A stretch of 51,114 nt of DNA, from NCBI GenBank assembly GCA_937873275.1, contig CALMRC010000039.1:1-51114 (forward strand). Reading direction: 5' to 3'. Below the pieces are notes generated by a model. The model was given only the letters and a program-made list of their open reading frames with translations, searched no databases and was not told the DNA's origin. Below are positions 8,957-17,469 of the stretch, piece after piece; positions within the stretch are counted from its first letter, which is position 1, and each line of letters starts with the position of its first letter. This stretch comes from an uncultured Spirochaetota bacterium (GTDB lineage Bacteria; Spirochaetota; Spirochaetia; Treponematales; UBA12059). The position numbers and the translations under genes are program-made.

Positions 8957-10138
8957 ATGAAGCCCCTGTCCATCGGGATCGTCGGCACGGGATTCGTCGC
9001 CGAACTCCATGCCCAGACCTACGCCCGCATCGCGGGCCCCGCCTTCCGCATATCCGGATGCGCTTCGGGCCGCCCCGAGAACGCCCGGGCCTTCGCCGTG
9101 AAATGGTCCTACCCCCGGGCCTACGGGAGTTTCGAGGAACTGGTCGCGGATCCCGAGGTGGACGCGGTGGACCTATGCGCCCCCAACGACCGGCACCGGG
9201 ACATGATCGTCGCGGCGGCCCGGGCGGGCAAGCACGTCATCTGCGAGAAGCCCCTTACCGGGGCCTTCGGGGAGGGCACGGGCGCCGAGGCGGCGGGCCT
9301 CCTGCCCAAGCGAGGGCTCTTCCGGGAGGCCCTGGCCAACGTCAAGGTCTGCGGGGACGCGGTGCGGGCGGCGGGGGTCGGGTTCGGATACGCGGAAAAC
9401 TTCGTCTACGCCCCGCCCCTGGCCAAGGCCCGCCGCCTCCTGGACCGGGCCGGCGGGACCATCCTGGACCTCCGGGCCGAGGAGAGCCACTCGGGGTCCC
9501 ACGCGGAGTACGCCCGCCGATGGATCCGGGCCGGGGGCGGCTCCCTGATCCGCCTGGGCTCCCATCCCATCGGTGCTGTACTACACCTGAAGCGCCGGGA
9601 AGGAATCCGGCGGGACGGACGGCCCATCCGGCCCGTCCGGGTCGCCGCGGAGACGGGGGCGCACACGAAGATCCCGTCCTTCGCCCGGGAGCCGGAACGG
9701 TTCCTGAAGACCGGCTGGGAGGACGTGGAGGACTGGGCCTGCGCCCTCGTCACCTTCGAGGACGGGAGCCACGCCACCATACACTCCTCGGACGGGGTCC
9801 TGGGCGGGGTACGGAACACCGTCTCCATCTACGCCTCCAACGCGGTCCTCCAGGTGAACATCAACCCCAGCGACACCCTCAAGGTCTACGCCCCCCGGCC
9901 GGGCATCTTCTCCGGCGAGTACATCCAGGAAAAGCTGGAGACCGACGGGGGCTGGAATTTCCCCGCCCCCGACGAGGACTGGGTCCGGGGCTACGACGCG
10001 GAGCTCCTGGACTTCATCGAGTGCTTCCGGACCGGCCGCGAGCCCGAGAGCGGGCTCGAACTGGCGGAGGATACGGTCCGGGTGATCTACGCGGCCTATC
10101 TTTCCGCGGAGGAGGGGATCCGGGTCGACCTGGCCTGA
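8957..10138 (+). CDS. Gfo/Idh/MocA family oxidoreductase
   Basis: IGIVGTGFVAELHAQTY; VDLCAPNDRHRDMIVAAARAGKHVICEKPL. Confidence 0.93.
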   Translation: MKPLSIGIVGTGFVAELHAQTYARIAGPAFRISGCASGRPENARAFAVKWSYPRAYGSFEELVADPEVDAVDLCAPNDRHRDMIVAAARAGKHVICEKPLTGAFGEGTGAEAAGLLPKRGLFREALANVKVCGDAVRAAGVGFGYAENFVYAPPLAKARRLLDRAGGTILDLRAEESHSGSHAEYARRWIRAGGGSLIRLGSHPIGAVLHLKRREGIRRDGRPIRPVRVAAETGAHTKIPSFAREPERFLKTGWEDVEDWACALVTFEDGSHATIHSSDGVLGGVRNTVSIYASNAVLQVNINPSDTLKVYAPRPGIFSGEYIQEKLETDGGWNFPAPDEDWVRGYDAELLDFIECFRTGREPESGLELAEDTVRVIYAAYLSAEEGIRVDLA

Positions 10139-10218
10139 GGCGCCGGCCGATCCGGACTCTATCCCCCCCGATTCCATACACGAAATCCCCTTCCCGTCCG
10201 TCGATATTCAGGAAGACC

Positions 10219-10770
10219 ATGAAGAGCCAAACCGAGATCGACGAAGCCGAATCCCGACAACGGTTGTCGGACGCCTACCGGGCGGAAACGCCCCGCCTGC
10301 TGGCGCGCCTGCGGGCGGCGGGCCGGACCCTGGAGGAGGCCGAGGACCTGGTGCAGGACGTCTACGCCGAGACCCTGGAGCGCCTGCCCCTGGTATCCGG
10401 CATCCGCAACCTGCCGGCCTGGATCAACTGGCTCTTCACCCGGCGCGTCACGGACCTGTGGAGGCGGGAGAAGGTCCGCGCGTCCCACCGGGTCGAGGTG
10501 ACCGAGGAGACCCTGCGCGAGATCATCGCGGAAACGGGCCTGGACCCCCTGGACGAGTACGTGCGGGACAGCCTTGCGGAGGCCCTGAACGACGCCCTGC
10601 GAGCCTTGCCCGCGCCCCAGCGGAAGATCCTGGAAGCCCAGGTCTTCGGGGGCCTCACGTTCCGGGAGATCGCGGAGGCGACGGGGGAGAACATGGACAC
10701 CCTCATGGCCCGGAAGCGGTACGCCCTGGAGAACCTGTCCCGGGCCCTGAGGCACTGGATCGAGGAATGA
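10219..10770 (+). CDS. RNA polymerase sigma factor (ECF/sigma-70-like)
   Basis: EEAEDLVQDVYAETLERL region 2; ALPAPQRKILEAQVFGGLTFREIAEATGENMDTLMARKRYALENL region 4. Confidence 0.88.
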   Translation: MKSQTEIDEAESRQRLSDAYRAETPRLLARLRAAGRTLEEAEDLVQDVYAETLERLPLVSGIRNLPAWINWLFTRRVTDLWRREKVRASHRVEVTEETLREIIAETGLDPLDEYVRDSLAEALNDALRALPAPQRKILEAQVFGGLTFREIAEATGENMDTLMARKRYALENLSRALRHWIEE

Positions 10771-10795
10771 GGATATCGGATTGAGGAGGAAGGAC

Positions 10796-11194
10796 ATGGG
10801 TGAGAGGATGAGGGGAGAATGCCGGCCCGACGCGTGGTGGGAGGACCGGTCCGTACCCCAGAAGGTGCTGATGGTCATAGGATTCGTCATCCTGGGAGCG
10901 GGATTCCTGGCCCTGGTGGGCTGGGTCGTGATGTCCCTGTGGAACTGGCTCATGCCGGAGATTTTCGGCCTTCCGCGCGTCGGGTACTGGCAGGCCTGGG
11001 GTCTGCTGGCTCTCAGTTCCATCCTTTTCAAGGGGGGTGGACACGGCGAGAAGGGCGGGCGAACCGACCGCAAACGCCGCCGCGAACTGCGGAAGTACCT
11101 GCGGGAGGAAGGGGGCGAGGAGGGTGCCGACGGCGGGGCCTCCGAAGGCTCCGGTGGGGGCGAGGATCCGGCGAGTTCCGGGGAAGGTCGGTAG
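10796..11194 (+). CDS. Small membrane protein following the sigma factor (function unknown)
   Basis: TM segment KVLMVIGFVILGAGFLALVGWVVMSLWNWLMPEIFGLPRVGYWQAWGLLALSSILF; charged C-terminus. Confidence 0.7.
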   Translation: MGERMRGECRPDAWWEDRSVPQKVLMVIGFVILGAGFLALVGWVVMSLWNWLMPEIFGLPRVGYWQAWGLLALSSILFKGGGHGEKGGRTDRKRRRELRKYLREEGGEEGADGGASEGSGGGEDPASSGEGR

Positions 11195-11217
11195 GGTCCG
11201 TCCGAATCTTTCAAATA

Positions 11218-11254
11218 CGAACGGCCGGGGAAGAATCCCCGGCCTCGTTCTTTT
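11218..11254 (+). terminator. Rho-independent terminator
   Basis: GGCCGGGG-AAGAAT-CCCCGGCC followed by TCGTTCTTTT. Confidence 0.8.
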
Positions 11255-11311
11255 GATCGGAGTCGGCGCGCCGTTACGGCAGGATCGAGGCCGTGCGTCG
11301 TCCGCGTCCTT

Positions 11312-13345
11312 CTAAGCCGGAAACCGTATGGTCCACCGGGTGCCCCCGTCCCGGTCCAGCTTCCAGGTTCCCCGGATCTGTTCGCAGAGGGATCGAATCA
11401 GCTGGAAGCCCAGGGTGGGGCTCCGCTCGGGGTCGAAGTTCGGCGGCAGGCCCGCGCCGTTGTCCGAAAGTTCCAGGACGATGAATCCTTCCTCGTCCTT
11501 CTCCGCTCGTACCCGAATGTACGGGGACTCGATTTCCGGGGTGAACGCGTATTTCAGGGAGTTCGTCAAAATTTCGTTCAGGATGAGTCCGCAGGGGACC
11601 GCCTTGTCGATGTCCAGATCGATTTGCTCAAGCTCCAGGGACAGCCTTGGCTGGGCGGTTCCGACGGCATAGGTGGAGATCAGCCACTGGACGATGGTCT
11701 GACCGTACTCCGCCAGGTCGATGTGGGCGAGGTCCCGGGACCGGTAGAGAAGTTCGTGGATCCCCGCCATGACGTGGATCCGGTTGATCGACTCCGCGAA
11801 GAGATGGGCCTGGTCGGGGACGCTGGAGGCCCGGAGGGACAGGAGGCTCATCACGACCTGGAGGTTGTTCTTGACCCGGTGGTGGATCTCCTTGAGCAGG
11901 ATCTCCTTCTCCCGGAGGCTGGCCGCGGTCCTCTCGGCTGCCCGCTCGGATTCCGTCCTGTCCACGTAGGTGACTACGTAGCGGCCGGCGATCAGTGCGG
12001 CCTGGCCTTCCACGTTCCGAAAGCTGCCGTCCTTGCAGCGGAGCCGACCCAGGAAGGGAGTCTCCGGACGGATGCCGCTCCCGAGCTTCCCGATGTAGTC
12101 CGCCCAGTAGGCCTGGACCTCGGCGCGGTAGGAGGGGTCCGGGTAGATCTTGCTCCACCAATCCTCGGCGGTGCCGATGTCCTCCCGGACCCAGCCGAAG
12201 CATTCCGTAAAGGTGCGGCTCACGAGATCCAGTCTCAGGTCCTCCTCCAGCAGCAGCACCGGGACGGGGAGGAAGTCCAGGGTATCCAGGAGCCGCCGTT
12301 CGTTTTCCCGGAGCCGAGCCTCCCGCTCGCCGATCGCCCGGCCCATGCGGCCCAGGTTGACCGCCAGGACGGAGAAGTCCCGGAAGCCCCGGTACTCGAT
12401 CGTGGCGTCCGTGCGCCCCTCCGCGATCTCCCGGGAGAACCGTACCAGGGCCGAGATGTCCCGGCGTACGAGCCGGACGATGCCCAGGATGAGGGGGAGG
12501 GAGAGGACCGCGTAGGCGGCCAAGGCCAGGAAGATCGAAATCCGGAAGGCCCGCAGGGAGGCGAATACCCGGGTCGAAGGCTCCGAGACGACCACGGTCC
12601 ATCCGGAGGCGCCGGCGACGACAGCCCAGGAGAGGAGCTCCTCGGCCCCCCCCCGGCGGATCACCACCGCGCTTCCGATGGCGGCCGCGGGGCTCCGGTC
12701 CCGGAACCAGGACTCCAGGGCGGGGATGTCCTCCCGGCTTGACAGGGGCCGATCCGAATTGTGGGCAACGAAGGCGCCCCGGTCGTCCACGACGGAGATG
12801 GACCGTGTCCGGCTGGAGGGGAGGCCGGACAGGAAGTCGCCCAGGAACCCGAGGTCGATGTACCCGATGGCGACTCCGTCCGGAAGGGGGTGGGCCAGCA
12901 CCGCCGAGGGCGCGTACCTCGCCTCGGACACGAAGGGCCGGGACACGAAATTCCGGCCGGTCCGGAAGGGGACCCGGAAATAGTCCCGGGAGGAAAAGTC
13001 GAAGCCCTCCTCCCGGGATCCCCCGGAGGAATGCGTTATCCGGCCGTCGGCGTCCGCGAAGAGAACCGTGTCGAAGGCGGGGTAGGCCTCCCGGAGGAGG
13101 TCCGCGCCCGTAGGCCGGAACTCCCGGGATCCCAGCAGGGACAGCCCGATGAAGTGGAGGTCCAGGAAGGCCGAGATCTCGTGGGCCACGCTGGCGGCCA
13201 GGAGCCCGTCCGCCTCCTCCGCCCGGCGGGTCAGGTCGGCCCGTACGAACCGTTCCACGGAGACGCCCATGACGGAGAGGGAGGAAAGGATGAGGATGCT
13301 CAGCAGGGTGCCGAGGAACGACGTGGCCCGGAACCGCTCCCGCAC
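11312..13345 (-). CDS. Sensor histidine kinase, HisKA_2/HWE type, with extracellular Cache-like and PAS domains
   Basis: LKEIHHRVKNNLQVVMSLLSLRA; LILNEILTNSLKYAF; LELSDNGAGLP; TM flanked sensor; HAMP-like. Confidence 0.9.
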   Translation of the reverse strand: MRERFRATSFLGTLLSILILSSLSVMGVSVERFVRADLTRRAEEADGLLAASVAHEISAFLDLHFIGLSLLGSREFRPTGADLLREAYPAFDTVLFADADGRITHSSGGSREEGFDFSSRDYFRVPFRTGRNFVSRPFVSEARYAPSAVLAHPLPDGVAIGYIDLGFLGDFLSGLPSSRTRSISVVDDRGAFVAHNSDRPLSSREDIPALESWFRDRSPAAAIGSAVVIRRGGAEELLSWAVVAGASGWTVVVSEPSTRVFASLRAFRISIFLALAAYAVLSLPLILGIVRLVRRDISALVRFSREIAEGRTDATIEYRGFRDFSVLAVNLGRMGRAIGEREARLRENERRLLDTLDFLPVPVLLLEEDLRLDLVSRTFTECFGWVREDIGTAEDWWSKIYPDPSYRAEVQAYWADYIGKLGSGIRPETPFLGRLRCKDGSFRNVEGQAALIAGRYVVTYVDRTESERAAERTAASLREKEILLKEIHHRVKNNLQVVMSLLSLRASSVPDQAHLFAESINRIHVMAGIHELLYRSRDLAHIDLAEYGQTIVQWLISTYAVGTAQPRLSLELEQIDLDIDKAVPCGLILNEILTNSLKYAFTPEIESPYIRVRAEKDEEGFIVLELSDNGAGLPPNFDPERSPTLGFQLIRSLCEQIRGTWKLDRDGGTRWTIRFPA

Positions 13346-13348
13346 GGG

Positions 13349-14452
13349 TCAGTCCTCCCGGCCCAGGACGACGAAACGGCCTCCCACGATGCGTTTCAGG
13401 TACAGGGGGCGCGACGCGTCCCCGAACTCGTCCATGCGGATGGTGCCCAGGGTCCCCCGGAACGAGCGTATCCCCCGGAGGGCGGTCCGGAGGTTTTTCG
13501 GATCCCCCCGGGCGGCTTTCAGCCCCTCGGTCAGGAAGAGCAGGGCGTCCCAGGTCTCCAGGGCCCCGTATCCCGGGGAGGCTCCGAAGGTTTCTCGGTA
13601 CTCCCCGGACAGGGGATAGTCCTCCGCCCGGCTCGCGTCCACCTGGTGGACCAGGACCGCCCCCTCCACCGCCGATCCTCCGTATGTCAGGACATCGTCG
13701 TTGCCCGCCCATCCGCTCAGGTACAGGGGTTTCCGGATCCCCCGACGGGCCAGGCTCTGGGCGATGGTTCCGGAATCCAGGGAACTCGCCACGATCATGA
13801 CCGCGTCGAATCCGGGGTCCCCGGCGAGCCGCTCGATGCGAGGGTAATCGATCTCATCCAGGCGGTTGTACAGCAGGAAATCCACGAGCTCGACCCGGGA
13901 CGCGAGTCCGGTCCGATAGGTCTCGTAATAGGGGCGATTGTAGGCCGCGGCCAGGAAGAGCACCCGGGAGTGCCCCGACTCGATCATCCGCCGGGCCAGG
14001 ACTTCCGGGTCCCGGGCGGAGGTCATGATCGTCCGGAAGAAGGAATCGTCCCGTCCGGACAGTTCCGCGGAGGTCGCGGTCGGGCTGACCGCGGGGATCC
14101 CCGTCCGATCCAGGTCCGGGAGGGCCTGGATGGCCGAGGAGCTGGAGAAGAAGCCCAGGATGGCCGCCGCCCCCGTCCGGTGCAGGTCCCGCACCGCCTC
14201 CGGCGCCCGGGAGTCGTCGCTGGCCAGGTCCCGGATCTCCAGGCGGATTTTCCGGCCCCGGATTCCTCCCCCCGCGTTGAGGTCGTCCACGAACAGATAG
14301 GCCGCGTCCCGGCCCTCGGTTCCCAGCATGTAGTCCATTCCGGACATGCTGGCCACGAACCCGATCACGATCTCCCCCCGGGGGGCGCAGGAGACGGACA
14401 GGACGGCGAGGAGAATCACGGCCAGCCGCGGGGGGGCGAACCTTCGTTCCAT
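13349..14452 (-). CDS. Periplasmic ligand-binding lipoprotein, Leu/Ile/Val-binding (Peripla_BP_6) family
   Basis: Lipobox VLSVSCAPRG; IVIGFVASMSGMDYMLGTEGRDAAYLFVDDLNAGGGIRGRKIRLEIRD. Confidence 0.88.
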   Translation of the reverse strand: MERRFAPPRLAVILLAVLSVSCAPRGEIVIGFVASMSGMDYMLGTEGRDAAYLFVDDLNAGGGIRGRKIRLEIRDLASDDSRAPEAVRDLHRTGAAAILGFFSSSSAIQALPDLDRTGIPAVSPTATSAELSGRDDSFFRTIMTSARDPEVLARRMIESGHSRVLFLAAAYNRPYYETYRTGLASRVELVDFLLYNRLDEIDYPRIERLAGDPGFDAVMIVASSLDSGTIAQSLARRGIRKPLYLSGWAGNDDVLTYGGSAVEGAVLVHQVDASRAEDYPLSGEYRETFGASPGYGALETWDALLFLTEGLKAARGDPKNLRTALRGIRSFRGTLGTIRMDEFGDASRPLYLKRIVGGRFVVLGRED

Positions 14453-14600
14453 GGTCACCTTTCCTGAGCGAAAGAGTAAAGCGCCGGTGGTGATCGCGCA
14501 AGGGGGTTCGGGAGGGTCCGTGTTCTGGTATAGTAGGGAAGGACTTTTCGCGGTCGCATCCTGATTCGGGTGACCGGTCGAGTCGGAGCGGGAGGGAATC

Positions 14601-14954
14601 GTGAGTCTGCAGATCTTCGGGACCCGGAAGTGCCCGGCGACCCGGAAGGCCGAAAGGTATTTCCGGGACCGGGGGATACCGTACCAGTTCGTCGATCTGG
14701 CCGAAACGGGCATCCGCCCCGGGGAATTGAGGTCGATCGCCGGTACCCGGGGGGCCGCCGCCCTGATCGACGATACTTCGAAGGCGTACCGGGACCGGGG
14801 GCTGGCCTACCTGGAGTACGATCCCGAGGAGGAGATCCTGGCCGACCCGACCCTGCTCCGGACGCCGATCGTCCGGGACGGCCGGCGGTCGGCGGTCGGG
14901 GACGACCCGGCGGCCTGGAGGGATCTGGCCGCGGGAGGGAACGGTCGTGGATGA
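14601..14954 (+). CDS. ArsC/Spx-like glutaredoxin-fold protein
   Basis: FGTRKCPATRKAERYFRDRGIPYQFVDLAETGI...LADPTLLRTPIVRDG. Confidence 0.8.
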   Translation: MSLQIFGTRKCPATRKAERYFRDRGIPYQFVDLAETGIRPGELRSIAGTRGAAALIDDTSKAYRDRGLAYLEYDPEEEILADPTLLRTPIVRDGRRSAVGDDPAAWRDLAAGGNGRG

Positions 14955-16005
14955 TCCCCGGTTCCGGAGGGTCGTCCGTCTGGCGGACGGATTCGTTTCG
15001 GCCGCGGACCCGCACATGCGATGGATGTGGGGAGAGGCCCTCCTGGGGTTCGCCCTGCTCGAATTGGACGACGTCCTGGGAGAAGATCGGTATCTGCCCT
15101 TTCTGGAAGCCTACTGTGACCACTGGGCTTCCCGGGATCCCCGGGTCGACCAGTCCGACACGGCCGCCCCGGGCCTGGTGACCTACGGAGTCCAGAAGAA
15201 GCTCCCCGGCCGGGGCTACGAACGGCTCACGGAGAAGGTCCTGGACTACATCCGGAACGTCCCCCGGGTCTTGGACGATTCACCCAATCACCTGGGATCC
15301 TCCCCGGAAGGCAAGTTCTACCCGAAATCGATCTGGGTGGATTCCCTCATGATGCTGTCCGTGTTCCCCGCGGCCTACGGCGCAGAGACTCATGACCGGG
15401 AGCTCCTGGACTTCGCGGCCCGGCAGCCCCGGCTCTACGCCGCCCGCCTCCAGGACCCCGAAGACGGCCTGTGGCGCCACAGCTGGTGGGTGAGGGCGGG
15501 CCGTCCCCATCCCGCCGGTCGGATCTACTGGGCCCGGGGTAACGGCTGGGTCGTCGCGTCCCTTCCGCGCATCCTGGACCGCCTGCCGGCGGACCACCCC
15601 GAGCGGTCCGGGATCCTGGAGATCCTGGAACGGACGAGCCGGGCCCTCCTACCCCTCCAGCGTCCGGACGGGTGGTGGGAAACCGTGCTCCTTCCGCCCG
15701 GCCGCAGCTACCGCGAGTCCAGCGCCACGGCCCTGGTCGCCGCGGGCTGGCTCCACTCGGCCGCCGCCGGCTACCTTCCCGAAACCTACCGGGCTCCCGC
15801 GGAAAAGGCCTTCCGTTCCGTGGTCGACGCCCTGGTGGAGGGGCCCGGGGGACGCCTCTCCATGCCGGAGATCTCGGCCCCCACGATCCCCCTCCCGATC
15901 TTCCCCCGTCCGGGGTACACCCTCGTACCCCGGGGAGCGGATCGGACCTACGGGATCGCGGCGCTGGTCCTGGCGGCGGTTGCGGGGAAGATGCGGAAGA
16001 ATTGA
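14947..16005 (+). CDS. Glycoside hydrolase family 88/105-like protein
   Basis: WVDSLMMLSVFPAAYG; WARGNGWVVASLPRILDRLP; RESSATALVAAGWLHSA. Confidence 0.85.
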   Translation: MDDPRFRRVVRLADGFVSAADPHMRWMWGEALLGFALLELDDVLGEDRYLPFLEAYCDHWASRDPRVDQSDTAAPGLVTYGVQKKLPGRGYERLTEKVLDYIRNVPRVLDDSPNHLGSSPEGKFYPKSIWVDSLMMLSVFPAAYGAETHDRELLDFAARQPRLYAARLQDPEDGLWRHSWWVRAGRPHPAGRIYWARGNGWVVASLPRILDRLPADHPERSGILEILERTSRALLPLQRPDGWWETVLLPPGRSYRESSATALVAAGWLHSAAAGYLPETYRAPAEKAFRSVVDALVEGPGGRLSMPEISAPTIPLPIFPRPGYTLVPRGADRTYGIAALVLAAVAGKMRKN

Positions 16006-16072
16006 CGGTCCCGCCGCCGTGGTCCGGGCGGCACGGCGACCGGGGCGGGCCGGACGGCCGGTACTCCCCGCG

Positions 16073-16561
16073 CTACCACCCGTTCCGGTGGACCCGGGAC
16101 TCGTCGTAGCGGTCCAGCGGATTCGGTCTCTGGGCAGGTTTCCCCACAGGGAGGACGGAGAAGGGACGGATCCTCTCGGGAAGGCCGAGATAGTCGCGGA
16201 CGAAGGCGGCGGACTCGGGGAGGACCGCGCTCCAGACGGCCCCCAGGCCCAGGGAATGGGCGGCCAGGAGGATGTTCTGGCTGGCCGCCGCGGCATCGGA
16301 ATCCCCCGCCCGGGTCAGGCGCTCCAGGTTTTCGTCCACGCAAACGACCAGGGCGAGGGGCGCGCCTTTCGGCGTGTTCGCCAGGCCCCGGAGGAGGCCT
16401 TCGAGCCGTTCCCCTTCCAGGACGACGAAGTGCCAGGGTCGCTGGTTCATGGCGCTGGGGGCGTGGAAGCCGGCCTTAAGGAGAGTTTCGACGGAATCGG
16501 GGGGTACGGGGTTCGGAAGGAACGAACGGACGCTCCGGCGGGAGAGGATGGTTTCGATCAT
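16073..16561 (-). CDS. Nitroreductase family protein
   Basis: ETILSRRSVRSFLPNPVP...HAPSAMNQRPWHFVVLE...GLGAVWSAVLP. Confidence 0.93.
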   Translation of the reverse strand: MIETILSRRSVRSFLPNPVPPDSVETLLKAGFHAPSAMNQRPWHFVVLEGERLEGLLRGLANTPKGAPLALVVCVDENLERLTRAGDSDAAAASQNILLAAHSLGLGAVWSAVLPESAAFVRDYLGLPERIRPFSVLPVGKPAQRPNPLDRYDESRVHRNGW

Positions 16562-16672
16562 GGCGCCTCCTGTCAGCGAAAAGATACTGTGCCGGTCCGC
16601 CGAAGGCGAGCTCCGGCAAGCAAGGTGTTTGCGACGGGATTTATATGGTCGCCCGGCTCCGGCCGTCCGCCT

Positions 16673-16963
16673 TCAAGGTACCTTCCTGAACGCCCTCTCG
16701 TGGCGGAAGAGGAAGAGGACCTCCAGGAATTCCCGGTCCTTCATCGGGTCGGACGCGAAGCGGGTCAGGCGCCCGGGGGGCGGGGCGTCCGGGGGGCCGA
16801 GATCCGGGACGGCCTCCCCGCCGATCCAGGCCAGGGCCGCCGAGAGTTCGTCCCCCAGGTCGAGGTAGGACGCCACCGCGAGGCTCCAGACCGTACGCGC
16901 GGCCCGGACCAGGGCGGGGATCGCTCCCCCCGGAATCGTTCCGTCGCCCCGCCGGAGCCTCAC
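16673..16963 (-). CDS. Small hypothetical protein translationally coupled to the DinB gene
   Basis: GTGA overlap with the DinB stop; peptide PALVRAARTVWSLAVASYLDLGDELSAALAWIGGE looks protein-like. Confidence 0.45.
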   Translation of the reverse strand: MRLRRGDGTIPGGAIPALVRAARTVWSLAVASYLDLGDELSAALAWIGGEAVPDLGPPDAPPPGRLTRFASDPMKDREFLEVLFLFRHERAFRKVP

Positions 16964-17457
16964 CAGTCCTTGACCGGGACGCCCAGGAGCATCCTCAGGT
17001 CCACCAGCTGGCCGATGTGGTAGGAATTGTGGTCGATGACGAGCCCGGCCATCTGAAGGAGGGTCTCGTCGATCCCGGGCCGAACCGGGGCGTACAGGTC
17101 CCGTCCGGGGTCCCGGACCATACGGACGATCGCGGCCAGGTCCCGGTTGAACTTGCGCACCGTCCGGTCCCAGTCGGCGGCCTCCGCGGGGCCGGCCTCC
17201 TTGGGCCAGAGGCCCGAGGGGTAGGGCGGGCTCACGTGACCCTCGTTCAGGGCGTAGAGGAGGATGTCCTCCTGGCAGACCGCCAGGTGCCACAGAAGCC
17301 CCCAGGCCGTGTGCCCGAGTCCCTTCACCTTCTTGCCCGCGAGCTCCACGGGGAAATCCCGGACGGCCCGCTTGAAGGGGATGTGGGCGGCCGCGCCCGT
17401 CAGGTGCAGGACCAGCCACTCCCGGTTCGGATCCGCGGTTCCGCGTTTTTCCGCCAT
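16960..17457 (-). CDS. DinB-like family protein
   Basis: HTAWGLLWHLAVCQEDILLYA...IDHNSYHIGQLVDLRMLLG. Confidence 0.88.
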   Translation of the reverse strand: MAEKRGTADPNREWLVLHLTGAAAHIPFKRAVRDFPVELAGKKVKGLGHTAWGLLWHLAVCQEDILLYALNEGHVSPPYPSGLWPKEAGPAEAADWDRTVRKFNRDLAAIVRMVRDPGRDLYAPVRPGIDETLLQMAGLVIDHNSYHIGQLVDLRMLLGVPVKDW

Positions 17458-17469
17458 CGTTCCGCCTCC

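Noticed and set aside
14601-14954. True arsenate reductase ArsC linked to the metal locus
   Set aside because: Short Spx/ArsC-like protein located beside a GH105-like gene 11 kb from hgcAB; no arsenic operon context.
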